The notes beneath the pieces were generated by a model. The model was not told the DNA's origin. It ran no database searches and was given only the letters and a program-made list of their open reading frames with translations. A DNA stretch of 64,000 bases from Senegalia massiliensis (GTDB lineage: Bacteria; Bacillota; Clostridia; Tissierellales; SIT17): assembly GCF_900626135.1 (NCBI RefSeq), contig NZ_LR130785.1, positions 498,023-562,022 on the forward strand, in the 5' to 3' direction. Positions 28,790 to 37,456 of this stretch are shown in pieces. Position numbers and translations under genes: made by a program. The first letter of the stretch is position 1, and each line of letters begins with the position of its first letter.

Positions 28790-29077
28790 ATGCAAATAAA
28801 TAATATAAATAATTATACACAAAAAATAGAAACTCAAAAAACAAAAGAGCAAGAAAAGTTGCTAGAAGCTTGTAAAGATTTTGAAGCTATATTTACTGGT
28901 ATTATGTTTAAAGAAATGAATAAAACAGTTATGGAATCTAATTTCACAGAAAAAAGTAGAGGTAGAGAGATATTTACAGATATGTTTCATGAAGAACTTG
29001 CAAATGAAGCTAGTAGTGGAGAAAATGGTATAGGAATAGCTAAAATGCTATACAATCAGATGAAAAATAGAATATAG
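28790..29077 (+). CDS. Rod-binding protein (FlgJ N-terminal domain only)
   Basis: A 95-residue protein matching the FlgJ rod-capping domain: KLLEACKDFEAIFTGIMFKEMNKT, SRGREIFTDMFHEELA and the end GIGIAKMLYNQM. The muramidase domain of enterobacterial FlgJ is absent, as is usual in Clostridia. Third gene of the sigma-D operon, 10 bases after FlgG. Confidence 0.87.
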   Translation: MQINNINNYTQKIETQKTKEQEKLLEACKDFEAIFTGIMFKEMNKTVMESNFTEKSRGREIFTDMFHEELANEASSGENGIGIAKMLYNQMKNRI

Positions 29078-29097
29078 TCTTAGAAAGGGATATTTAA

Positions 29098-30030
29098 ATG
29101 GACTTAACAACTGTACTATCCCAAGTTTTGGTATTGTTTATTCTTATAACAATAGGGGTTATACTTAGAAAGTTTAATATAATAAATGACAGCCTAGGAA
29201 AAGGACTATCTAATTTTATAGTATATGCTACTATACCATCACTTCTTATAACTTCAATGAATTACGATTTTTCTAAAGAAATGTTAAGTAATGGGGTATT
29301 AGTACTAGCTATAGGTCCATTTGCATATGTTTTTGCAATGCTAGTTGGATATATCTTTACAAAAATAAAGCATATTGAAAATCCTGATAGAGGAATATAT
29401 CAATTTGCTACTATATTCCCTAATGGTGGATTTATGGGCTTTCCTATAGTAGCCGTAGTTTATGGTGAAATAGGAATATTTTATTCTGGGCTTTTTAATT
29501 TATGGTTTAATATACTTCTATGGACACTTGGAATGATACTTTCAACTCCCAATAAAAATAAAAATATAAACTTTAAAATGCTTATAAATCCTGGCACAAT
29601 AGCAATAACAATTGGGATAGTTTTATTTTTATTCTCAATTAAATTACCAACTCCATTATTCCAAGCACTTGATAGCTTAGGAAATACAACAATACCTTTA
29701 GCTATGGTAGTAATAGGATCAATGCTTGGAGAATCAAATATAAAAAATGTAATAAGTAATAAATTAATAGTTATAACAACATTTTTAAGACTTATTATAA
29801 TTCCATTACCATTATTATTTATATTAAATTTATTACCATTACCAAAGATAGTAATAGGTATAATAGCAATAACAATGTCAATGCCAGTTGCAGCAAATGC
29901 AGCTATATTTGCTAGAAAAAATAATTCAAATTACAAATTAGCAAGTGAATTAGTGTTCCTATCAACATTATGTAGCATTGCTACAATACCTATTTTTATA
30001 TCATTAGTAATAAAGATTGTAGGAGTATAG
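29098..30030 (+). CDS. AEC-family (auxin efflux carrier-type) permease
   Basis: A 310-residue protein with about ten hydrophobic spans in two five-span halves, typical of AEC transporters (FPNGGFMGFPIVAVVYGE in the first half, MSMPVAANAAIFARKN in the second). Bacterial members carry malate, malonate or other organic acids. Starts 21 bases after the rod-binding gene; co-transcription with flagellar genes is possible but probably incidental. It converges on the ABC transporter with just three bases between stop codons. Confidence 0.85.
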   Translation: MDLTTVLSQVLVLFILITIGVILRKFNIINDSLGKGLSNFIVYATIPSLLITSMNYDFSKEMLSNGVLVLAIGPFAYVFAMLVGYIFTKIKHIENPDRGIYQFATIFPNGGFMGFPIVAVVYGEIGIFYSGLFNLWFNILLWTLGMILSTPNKNKNINFKMLINPGTIAITIGIVLFLFSIKLPTPLFQALDSLGNTTIPLAMVVIGSMLGESNIKNVISNKLIVITTFLRLIIIPLPLLFILNLLPLPKIVIGIIAITMSMPVAANAAIFARKNNSNYKLASELVFLSTLCSIATIPIFISLVIKIVGV

Positions 30031-30033
30031 TTT

Positions 30034-30795
30034 TTATGCAACTACTTGTATCTTTTCTCTGTAAATATTAATAAGCTCAGACTCAGTAATATTTTTACTA
30101 TCTCTATCTAAAACTACTTTACCTTTGTCTAGCATGATTATTCTATCAGAATAATCTATTGCATCTTTCATATTATGTGAAATCATAATAGTAGTTATAG
30201 AGTATTTTTTTAAAAGTTCTCTAGTCTTTTCCATAACTACATTTGAAGTCTTTGGATCAAGAGCAGCAGTGTGTTCATCTAATAATAATAAATCAGGATA
30301 TTTCATGGCTGCCATAATGAGAGATAAAGATTGTCTTTGTCCACCAGATAGATATTTTACTTTTGTATTTAATTTATTCTCTAGTCCTAAATCTAAATCT
30401 TTTAAAAGCTCAACATATTTACTCTTTCTATTTCTCTTTACTAATCCTTTAAGTGAAAATCTCTCTCCTTTTTTATCAGCAAGGCACATATTTTCCAGAA
30501 TAGTAAGGGAAGGAGAAACCCCCATAGAAGGATTTTGATAAACTCTTCCTATATTAACTGCCCTTTTTTCTTCTTTTAGTTTAGAGATATTATTATTATT
30601 TAAAATAATATCTCCACTATCAATATTTATACTTCCACCGATTATATTTAAAAGAGTACTCTTACCACAGCCATTAGATCCAATTATAGCTGTGCATTTA
30701 TTTTTTTCTATATTTAAATCTAAACCATTAAAAACAGTTATTTCATTTTCAGTACCTTTATTAAAACTCTTTGACAGCTTTTCTATTTTTAACAC
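30034..30795 (-). CDS. ABC transporter ATPase (amino-acid, TrpZ-type)
   Basis: A 253-residue ATPase: Walker A GSNGCGKST, signature YLSGGQRQSL, Walker B LLLLDEHTAALD and the H-loop in ISHNM. GTG at 30795 is chosen because an AAGGAG ribosome binding site is nine bases upstream; the ATG at 30804 abuts that site. The start lies inside the end of the permease gene (35-base overlap). It energises the permease encoded upstream and belongs to the TrpXYZ-like group of aromatic amino-acid uptake systems. Confidence 0.9.
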   Translation of the reverse strand: MLKIEKLSKSFNKGTENEITVFNGLDLNIEKNKCTAIIGSNGCGKSTLLNIIGGSINIDSGDIILNNNNISKLKEEKRAVNIGRVYQNPSMGVSPSLTILENMCLADKKGERFSLKGLVKRNRKSKYVELLKDLDLGLENKLNTKVKYLSGGQRQSLSLIMAAMKYPDLLLLDEHTAALDPKTSNVVMEKTRELLKKYSITTIMISHNMKDAIDYSDRIIMLDKGKVVLDRDSKNITESELINIYREKIQVVA

Positions 30796-31657
30796 TTTTA
30801 ACATCTCCTTTTTTTCTAGAAACAATTATATTTGGTATAAAATTATTATAAGATAAGAAAATTATTACAATTATTGCACTTATAGCTCTTAAATCACTAG
30901 GTGCAAGACCTAAATCAATAGCAATACCACCAATAATTTTATAGCTTATAGCACCAAGTATTGCTCTAGTAGTATTTTTTATTGTTTCTGAATTTTTTCT
31001 AATAGTATCACCAATTATAATAGATGCAAGAGCTACAACAATTATAGAACTTCCCATTGTAATATCAACAAACCCTTGTACTTGTGTCATCATAGCACCA
31101 CTCATAGCTACAAGACCATTGGCAATCATAAGACCTATTATTTTGTATTTATCACTATTTTGACCTAATGATTTGACTAAAGACTCATTATCACCTGTTG
31201 CTATTAAAAGATAGCCTATTTCAGTTTTTAAGAATCTATCTAAAATAATTTTAACTAATAATACAATTCCTATTAATATTAATAAATTAGAACCCATATC
31301 AAATATAGAATCATATTGAAACAATGGTATATTTGATTTTCCATTTATCCTAAGATTTATGGAATAAAGCATTGTCATAGTAAGAATTCCTGACAATAAA
31401 GGCTTTATTCTTAATTTAGTAAATAATACTGCTGTTAATAATCCACCTAATAATCCTGATACAAAAGCTAAGAATGTGCTTAATATAGGGTTTATTCCCA
31501 TCATAATAAATTTTGCAAAAACAAATGCTCCAAGAGGGAATGTTCCCTCTACAGAAAGATCAGGTATATCTAATATTTTATAAGTTATATATACTCCCAT
31601 AGCAAGAACTGAAAATATAAGTCCTTGTTCTATAGAAGTTATAATTAATGAATTCAT
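30761..31657 (-). CDS. ABC transporter permease (TrpY-type)
   Basis: A 298-residue permease with about eight spans, of the BPD_transp_2 superfamily; the motif GDNESLVKSLGQNSDKYK corresponds to the cytoplasmic coupling loop. Good ribosome binding site (AGGAGGC) before ATG. It is 26 bases downstream of a substrate-binding lipoprotein gene and overlaps the ATPase gene. Confidence 0.9.
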   Translation of the reverse strand: MNSLIITSIEQGLIFSVLAMGVYITYKILDIPDLSVEGTFPLGAFVFAKFIMMGINPILSTFLAFVSGLLGGLLTAVLFTKLRIKPLLSGILTMTMLYSINLRINGKSNIPLFQYDSIFDMGSNLLILIGIVLLVKIILDRFLKTEIGYLLIATGDNESLVKSLGQNSDKYKIIGLMIANGLVAMSGAMMTQVQGFVDITMGSSIIVVALASIIIGDTIRKNSETIKNTTRAILGAISYKIIGGIAIDLGLAPSDLRAISAIIVIIFLSYNNFIPNIIVSRKKGDVKSVKNRKAVKEF

Positions 31658-31683
31658 TTTAATGCCTCCTAAAGCTTAATTTT

Positions 31684-32667
31684 TTATTTTTTTACTTCCT
31701 TCACATCTTTAAATATATCTAAGTTTTTATCCAAACCTAGTTTTTCTAAGGTATCTATATTAACTGTAGTGATAGTTTTTTCAGCTATTCCTACAGGTAT
31801 TTCAGAAGGAGATTTTCCATCTACTAAAATTTCTTTTGCCATTTCAGCTGTTTGCTTACCTAATTCATAATAGCTTAAACCATTTGTAATTAATATTCCA
31901 CCACCTACTTGAGATTCTTCTGCAGATACAGAAATCATTTGTTTTTCAATAAGTTTTGTAGAAACTAATTCTATTGAAGAAGCTATTAAATTATCACTTA
32001 CAATATATACAGCATCTACTTTTGATAACAATGAATCTATTGCTTGAGGAATTTTATTTACATTATTGACTCCAACAGTAACTACATCTAAATCTTCATT
32101 TGGTGCAAGTTTCTTTACTTCATCTATTTGAATTTCTGAATTGGCTTCACTAGTACTATATAAAATACCAATTTTTTTAATACTATCATCAATTTGTTTA
32201 AACATTTTTAATTGGGATTCTATAGGAGCTTTATCACTAGTACCAGTTACATTACCACCAACATCTTCCCATTTATTTACTATCTGAGATTTTACAGGGT
32301 CAGTAACAGCACTAAATAAGACTGGAATATCACTAGTTACTTGCTTTGCAGATTGAGCTGCAGGTGTAGCAATAGCATAAATTAAATCTACATTATCTTT
32401 TTTAAACTTTTCAGCAATACTAACAGTGTTTGGAATCTCACCTGTAGCATTTTGATAATCAATTTCTGCATTTACACCTAATTCTTTAAGCCCATCCTCA
32501 AAACCACGTCTTGCATCATCAAGAGCAGGATGTTCCACTAATTGACTTATGCCAATGCTATAAGTGTTTTCACCGGATGTATTTTTACTTTCTGTTTCAC
32601 CACAACCACTAAAAAGTAAACTTCCTCCAACTAATAATAAAGATAATAAACTAACTAATTTTTTCAT
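31684..32667 (-). CDS. ABC substrate-binding lipoprotein, aromatic amino acid (predicted Phe-regulated copy)
   Basis: A 327-residue lipoprotein of the ABC_sub_bind (TrpX-like) family with lipobox LFSGC and acylated Cys22. The ATG at 32667 has AGGAGGAAT as ribosome binding site; longer in-frame extension at 32721 runs into the leader. It is almost identical to the protein encoded at 33151-34137; of about 17 differences in the mature part, 11 fall between residues 220 and 265 (for example IVSDN instead of TPSDN), a likely ligand-contacting part. The T-box before it seems to carry a Phe specifier (UUC), so it may bind phenylalanine. First gene of a three-gene operon with permease and ATPase. Confidence 0.9.
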   Translation of the reverse strand: MKKLVSLLSLLLVGGSLLFSGCGETESKNTSGENTYSIGISQLVEHPALDDARRGFEDGLKELGVNAEIDYQNATGEIPNTVSIAEKFKKDNVDLIYAIATPAAQSAKQVTSDIPVLFSAVTDPVKSQIVNKWEDVGGNVTGTSDKAPIESQLKMFKQIDDSIKKIGILYSTSEANSEIQIDEVKKLAPNEDLDVVTVGVNNVNKIPQAIDSLLSKVDAVYIVSDNLIASSIELVSTKLIEKQMISVSAEESQVGGGILITNGLSYYELGKQTAEMAKEILVDGKSPSEIPVGIAEKTITTVNIDTLEKLGLDKNLDIFKDVKEVKK

Positions 32668-32694
32668 TATAATTCCTCCTTTATATTTGCAAAT

Positions 32695-32976
32695 AAAAAA
32701 ATCTTTCATCACTATAAACACAAGTTAAAAAACTTATGGTTATAGGGACGAAAGATTTAATATCCGCGGTACCACCCTAATTATGACAATATGCCATCAC
32801 TTCAGATCTAACAATCCTATCCCTTATAACGATGGGCCTTCGTATTTGCCTACTAGAATAAAAATTCATTTAGCAAATATGCTCTGGAGTGAATATCACA
32901 TATCCTCTTAATGTTGGCTTTCACCTATTCCAACTCTCTGTAATTAAGATAAGATATCTTTTTCTCCATCAATGCA
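32695..32976 (-). ncRNA. T-box leader, apparent specifier UUC (Phe)
   Basis: Read leftwards: stem I with the AGAGAGTTGG element and its partner GCCAAC, specifier region GATATTCACTCCAGAG with TTC at 32891-32893 (followed by the usual purine A), the T-box core AGGGTGGTACCGCGG (32764-32778) whose UGGU loop pairs with the uncharged tRNA acceptor end, then an intrinsic terminator (ATCTTTCGTCCCTATAA ... TTTATAGTGATGAAAGAT and T7) at 32695-32760. Uncharged tRNA-Phe would allow read-through into the binding protein, permease and ATPase genes. Specifier assignment is by alignment with the sister leader. Confidence 0.92.
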
Positions 32977-32994
32977 TTTAATATATTAGATACA

Positions 32995-33023
32995 ATGTTA
33001 CTACTTCTAATTAACATTGTCAA
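32995..33023 (-). promoter_or_regulatory. Sigma-A promoter of the Phe T-box operon
   Basis: On the minus strand TTGACA (33018-33023), 17 bases, TAACAT (32995-33000), 20 bases before the T-box. The region 33024-33150 up to the upstream gene's stop holds nothing else I can identify. Confidence 0.82.
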
Positions 33024-33150
33024 GAATTTTCTCGGAAATATTTATAATAATTATAATATTCTTGAAACTAATATTGGTGATAATTTTAGATGGAGAACAA
33101 GTCATAAAGGAAATATTTAATCTATTATCCCTATCATATTTATTAATTTT

Positions 33151-34137
33151 TTATTTTTCTACTTTTTTAGCGTCTTTAAATATATCTAAATTTTTATCTA
33201 AACCTAGTTTTTCTAAGGTATCTATATTAACTGTAGTGATAGTTTTTTCAGCTATTCCTACAGGTATTTCAGAAGGAGATTTTCCATCTACTAAAATTTC
33301 TTTTGCCATTTCAGCTGTTTGCTTACCTAATTCATAATAGTTTAAACCATTTGTAAGTAAAGTACCATTATTTACATGTGCACCTTCTGCAGATACAGAA
33401 ATCATTTGTTTTTCAATAAGTTTTGTAGAAACTAATTCTATTGAAGAAGCTATTAGATTATCACTTGGAGTATATATAGCATCTACTTTTGATAACAATG
33501 AATCTATTGCTTGAGGAATTTCATTTACATTATTGACTCCAACAGTAACTACATCTAAATCTTCATTTGGTGCAAGTTTCTTTACTTCATCTATTTGAAT
33601 TTCTGAATTGGCTTCACTAGTACTATATAAAATACCAATTTTTTTAATACTATCATCAATTTGTTTAAACATTTTTAATTGGGATTCTATAGGAGCTTTA
33701 TCACTAGTACCAGTTACATTATCACCAACATCTTCCCATTTATTTACTATCTGAGATTTTACAGGGTCAGTAACAGCACTAAATAAAACTGGAATATCAC
33801 TAGTTACTTGCTTTGCAGATTGAGCTGCAGGTGTAGCAATAGCATAAATTAAATCTACATTATCTTTTTTAAACTTTTCAGCAATACTAACAGTGTTTGG
33901 AATCTCACCTGTAGCATTTTGGTAATCAATTTTTGCATTTACACCTAATTCTTTAAGCCCATCCTCAAAACCACGTCTTGCATCATCAAGAGCAGGATGT
34001 TCCACTAATTGACTTATGCCAATATAATAAGTGTTTTCACCTGATGCACTTTTACTTTCTGTTTTACCACAACCACTAGCTATTAAACTCACTATAATCA
34101 GTAGAGATAATAAACTAACTAATTTACCTTTTTTCAT
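33151..34137 (-). CDS. ABC substrate-binding lipoprotein, aromatic amino acid (predicted Tyr-regulated copy)
   Basis: A 328-residue TrpX-like lipoprotein with lipobox LIASGC and acylated Cys23; ATG with AGGAGGAAT. Paralogue of the protein encoded at 31684-32667, with the changed segment TPSDN (223-227) and EGAHVNNGTLL (251-261). It has its own promoter and T-box leader whose specifier reads UAC (Tyr). No permease or ATPase follows before the next leader, so it presumably shares the transporter encoded downstream. TPSDN resembles the usual family sequence more than the IVSDN of its sister, suggesting that this is the less derived copy. Confidence 0.9.
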   Translation of the reverse strand: MKKGKLVSLLSLLIIVSLIASGCGKTESKSASGENTYYIGISQLVEHPALDDARRGFEDGLKELGVNAKIDYQNATGEIPNTVSIAEKFKKDNVDLIYAIATPAAQSAKQVTSDIPVLFSAVTDPVKSQIVNKWEDVGDNVTGTSDKAPIESQLKMFKQIDDSIKKIGILYSTSEANSEIQIDEVKKLAPNEDLDVVTVGVNNVNEIPQAIDSLLSKVDAIYTPSDNLIASSIELVSTKLIEKQMISVSAEGAHVNNGTLLTNGLNYYELGKQTAEMAKEILVDGKSPSEIPVGIAEKTITTVNIDTLEKLGLDKNLDIFKDAKKVEK

Positions 34138-34170
34138 TATTATTCCTCCTTAAAAATTAATTTTACAAAT

Positions 34171-34450
34171 AAAAAAATCTTCCATCCCTATAAACACAAG
34201 TTAAAAAACTTATATTTATAGGGACGAAAGATTTAATATCCGCGGTACCACCCTAATTATGACAATATGTCATCACTTCAGATCTAACAATCCTATCCCT
34301 TATAACGATGGGCCTTCGTATTTGCCTACTAGAATAAAATTCATTTAGCAAATCTGCTCTGGAGTGTATATTACATATCAATTTAATATTAGCTCTCACC
34401 AACGCCAATTCTCTGTAATTAAATTTAGATATCTTTCTCTCCATCGATGC
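34171..34450 (-). ncRNA. T-box leader, apparent specifier UAC (Tyr)
   Basis: Same architecture as the leader at 32695-32976: AGAGAATTGG element, specifier region AATATACACTCCAGAG with TAC at 34366-34368, T-box core AGGGTGGTACCGCGG at 34240-34254, and terminator hairpin ending in T7 at 34171-34235. Sequence is nearly identical to the sister leader across the antiterminator part, so the two arose by duplication. Uncharged tRNA-Tyr is the predicted inducer. Confidence 0.92.
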
Positions 34451-34473
34451 ATTTATTAATTATATTAGATACA

Positions 34474-34502
34474 ATATTAAACTTTAAATTTAAATTTGTC
34501 AA
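34474..34502 (-). promoter_or_regulatory. Sigma-A promoter of the Tyr T-box gene
   Basis: Minus strand TTGACA (34497-34502), 17 bases, TAATAT (34474-34479). The spacing and the TGTATCTAATA sequence after the -10 are the same as in the Phe copy, so the promoter was duplicated too. Confidence 0.85.
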
Positions 34503-34629
34503 GAGTTTTCTCTAAAAAAATTATAGTTATTTATTATATGTCATAAAAAATAGCTTTATATAGAGTTTTTCTTATAAAATATATAAATATTTCTGAAAAA
34601 TCGAAAATAAACATAAAATCAAACGATTT

Positions 34630-34657
34630 ATACCACGGTGGTATGTTAATATATAAT
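34630..34657 (+). promoter_or_regulatory. Palindrome and -10 box upstream of the NhaC-type gene
   Basis: Perfect inverted repeat ATACCAC-G-GTGGTAT (34630-34644) placed at the -35 position relative to a TATAAT (34652-34657). There is no good -35 hexamer. The layout suggests a regulator bound at the -35 region; which one is unknown. Confidence 0.6.
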
Positions 34658-34681
34658 CAAATACAAATGGGGAGTGATTAA

Positions 34682-36133
34682 ATGAGTAATTTAAAAGACT
34701 CAAGTGGTAAAAGGCCAAGTTTTATTGCAGCCTTATCAGTTATTTTATTTTTATGTATTGCAATGGCAGTCCAGATATTCGTATTAAAACAAAATTATGC
34801 TACACACATTACTTTAATAATGGCAGCGACATTTGCAGCAGTGATAGCATTAATATCAGGATTTAGTTGGGATGATGTACAGGAAGGTATACTATATGGA
34901 TGTAAAATAGCCATGCTTCCAATGCTTATTCTTATGTTAGTAGGAGTACTTATTGCATCATGGATACCAGCAGGAACAATACCAACATTAATATATTATG
35001 GATTAAATATATTATCACCAAAGATATTTTTAGTTACTGTAGCATTTGTATGTGCAGTATCATCTATATCTACAGGAAGTTCATATACTACTGGTGCTAC
35101 ATTTGGTGTTGCATTTATGGGGATTGGATATGGACTTGGAATACCAGCACCAATCACAGCAGGAGCAGTTATAACTGGTGCAATCTTTGGAGATAAAATG
35201 TCACCATTATCAGACTCTACAAACTTAGCAGCAGGTGTGGCAGAGGCAAACCTTTTTGACCACATTAAATCTATGGTGTATACTACAGGACCTGCATTTT
35301 TAATATCTCTTGTATTATATGGAATAGTAGGATTTAAGTTTGGTAGCGGAACAATAGATACTGCTCAAATAGATGGAATATTAAATGGACTAAGTTCAAA
35401 TTATTATATAAGTCCTGTAACATTAATACCAGCAGTAGTAATAGTTATACTTGCAGTTAAAAAGTTTTCAGGACTTGCTGTAATGGTAATAGCATCACTT
35501 TTAGGTTTAGCATTTGCAATGATATTCCAAGGATATGGATTAGGGGAAATGTTAGCGTTTATGAATGATGGTTTTGTATCAGATACAGGAGTAGAAGCAG
35601 TAGATGCATTACTTAGTCGTGGAGGACTTCAAAGTATGATGTGGACTATATCTCTAGGATTTATAGGACTAAGTTATGGTGGAATATTAGAAAAAACAAA
35701 AATATTAGAAGTATTACTAGAAAAAATAGCTGTTTTAGTTAGTAGTGCAAAGGGACTTATTACAACACATGTATTATCATCAGTTGCAGTAAACTTATTT
35801 TCAGCAAGTCAATATATAGCTATAATAATACCATCTCGTATGCTAGTACCAGCATATAAGAGATTAAATATATTACCACAAGTTAACTCAAGAACTTCAG
35901 AAGATTCAGCAACAGTTACATCACCACTTGTACCATGGGGATTATGTGGAGTGTTTTTTGCAGGAACATTAGGTGTTCCTACAATGGATTATTTTCCATA
36001 TGTATTCTTATCATTCTTAACACCAGTTATAGCAATACTATATTCTTTCACAGGTAAATTTATATTTAAAGAAGGAGATATAGAATCAGTAAATACGTAT
36101 CACGATGAAGAAACAGTTGAAAAGACAGTTTAA
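34682..36133 (+). CDS. NhaC-family Na+/H+ antiporter-like transporter
   Basis: A 483-residue protein with about 11-12 membrane spans and the NhaC family motifs TGSSYTTGATFGVAFMGIG, GAIFGDKMSPLSDSTNLA and the late NSRTSEDSATVTSPLVPWG. The family includes Na+/H+ antiporters but also the malate/lactate carrier MleN and predicted amino-acid carriers. It is followed after 16 bases by an M20 peptidase, so it may import the substrate of that enzyme using the Na+ gradient rather than serve pH homeostasis. Confidence 0.88.
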   Translation: MSNLKDSSGKRPSFIAALSVILFLCIAMAVQIFVLKQNYATHITLIMAATFAAVIALISGFSWDDVQEGILYGCKIAMLPMLILMLVGVLIASWIPAGTIPTLIYYGLNILSPKIFLVTVAFVCAVSSISTGSSYTTGATFGVAFMGIGYGLGIPAPITAGAVITGAIFGDKMSPLSDSTNLAAGVAEANLFDHIKSMVYTTGPAFLISLVLYGIVGFKFGSGTIDTAQIDGILNGLSSNYYISPVTLIPAVVIVILAVKKFSGLAVMVIASLLGLAFAMIFQGYGLGEMLAFMNDGFVSDTGVEAVDALLSRGGLQSMMWTISLGFIGLSYGGILEKTKILEVLLEKIAVLVSSAKGLITTHVLSSVAVNLFSASQYIAIIIPSRMLVPAYKRLNILPQVNSRTSEDSATVTSPLVPWGLCGVFFAGTLGVPTMDYFPYVFLSFLTPVIAILYSFTGKFIFKEGDIESVNTYHDEETVEKTV

Positions 36134-36149
36134 ATTAGGAGGAATTAAA

Positions 36150-37361
36150 TTGACACAAAAATATAGGGAATATATAAATGAGGAAAATATAGTAGAATTG
36201 TTATCCTCACTTATAGAAATAGAAAGCCCTTATTTCAGAGAAGATAAAATAATGGAATATGCACATGATTTATTAAAGAAAAAAAATATTCCAACAGAAA
36301 TACATGAATATGAAGATAAAAAGATAACAAAATTTAAAGGTAAAAATGTAATAGGGAATTTAAAAGGAAAAGGCAAAGGTCCAAAGATATTATTAAATGG
36401 ACACTTAGATACAGTAGAAATATGTGAAGGATGGGAGTACAACCCATTAAAAGCAACAAGAGAAGGAAATCGTTTGTATGGGCTTGGTGCCCTTGATATG
36501 AAATCAGGAATAGCAGCTATAATACTTGCTTTAGAAGCATTTAAAAATACAGTAGATGAGTTTGATGGAGAAATACTTTATACATTAGTATCAGATGAGG
36601 AAGGTCCATTTGGATTAGGGACAGATGCACTTATACAAAATGGATATACAAAAGATGTAGATGTAGCAATAGTTCCAGAACCTAGTAGTGGATTTTCAGC
36701 ATGTGATTTTCCATGTGTATGTCTTGGAGCAAGAGGTGGATACAATTATAGTGTTAAATTAAAAGGAAAGTCTTCTCATGCTGCAGCACCAGAACTTGGA
36801 ATAAATGCAATAACTGATGCATCTAAAGTCATATTAGAGTTAGAAAATATGGAAGGATTAAAAGATGATAAATTAGGTGAAGGCTCTTTTGCACTAATAG
36901 AAATGAATGGTGGAGGAGCAGCATGTAGTGTAGCAGATACTGCAGAATTTACAGTATTTAGACATATAGTAAGAGGAGAAGACAAAGACTATATAGTAGA
37001 TGAAGTAAATAGAGCAGTAGAAAAAGCAAATATAAAGAGTAAAGTAGAGATAAACTTTAGAGAAGCACCACATGATGAGGCAGATGGATTTTTACCTTAT
37101 ACAGTAGATGAAGAAAATGAATATACTTTAGCATTACAAAATAGTATAAAAAATATTACTGGAAAAGAAGGTCAAACAAGTTATTTTACAAGTATAGGTG
37201 ACTTTAATTATTTAGGAACAAGAGTAAATGTACCTACATTTGTATTTGGACCTCATGGTGAAAATTATCATAGTAGTAATGAATATGTACTTATAGATAC
37301 TGTAGTAAAAACTGCAGAAGTAATATATGATTTCTTAAAGACAACATTAAATGCAAAATAA
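36150..37361 (+). CDS. M20-family metallopeptidase/deacylase (ArgE/DapE/YgeY-like)
   Basis: A 403-residue M20 enzyme. Metal ligands and catalytic residues are visible: His and Asp in LNGHLDTVE, Asp in GLGALDMKSG, the Glu pair in SDEEGPFG, VPEPSSG and the terminal HGENYHSSNEYV histidine. TTG start at 36150 with TTAGGAGGAATTAAA; an upstream ATG at 36105 lies within the transporter gene. M20 enzymes hydrolyse amide bonds of small N-acyl amino acids, carbamoyl compounds or dipeptides. The YgeY-like subset is linked to purine/selenium catabolism, but the substrate is unclear here. Confidence 0.87.
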   Translation: MTQKYREYINEENIVELLSSLIEIESPYFREDKIMEYAHDLLKKKNIPTEIHEYEDKKITKFKGKNVIGNLKGKGKGPKILLNGHLDTVEICEGWEYNPLKATREGNRLYGLGALDMKSGIAAIILALEAFKNTVDEFDGEILYTLVSDEEGPFGLGTDALIQNGYTKDVDVAIVPEPSSGFSACDFPCVCLGARGGYNYSVKLKGKSSHAAAPELGINAITDASKVILELENMEGLKDDKLGEGSFALIEMNGGGAACSVADTAEFTVFRHIVRGEDKDYIVDEVNRAVEKANIKSKVEINFREAPHDEADGFLPYTVDEENEYTLALQNSIKNITGKEGQTSYFTSIGDFNYLGTRVNVPTFVFGPHGENYHSSNEYVLIDTVVKTAEVIYDFLKTTLNAK

Positions 37362-37402
37362 AAAAATCCCTTCTATATCATAAAAATATAGAAGGGATTT
37401 TT
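37362..37402 (+). terminator. Rho-independent terminator after the M20 gene
   Basis: Perfect 17-base stem AAAAATCCCTTCTATAT with its complement, seven-base loop, five-T tail. Confidence 0.93.
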
Positions 37403-37456
37403 CCCAATACATATGTTAAAATGATATTAAGACAATTTGATAGAGGGGAATTTTCT

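Noticed and set aside
33017-33337. 106-residue plus-strand open frame
   Set aside because: It runs antisense through the end of the binding-protein gene and the Phe promoter; hydrophobic composition is that of a reverse complement of the Lys/Ile-rich gene.
34253-34444. 63-residue minus-strand open frame upstream of the Tyr binding protein
   Set aside because: It lies wholly inside the T-box leader and its codons follow the conserved RNA structure; no ribosome binding site.
34587-34601. CodY-like box ATATTTCTGAAAAAT
   Set aside because: Twelve of fifteen positions match, but such matches are frequent in AT-rich DNA and there is no second copy near the promoter.
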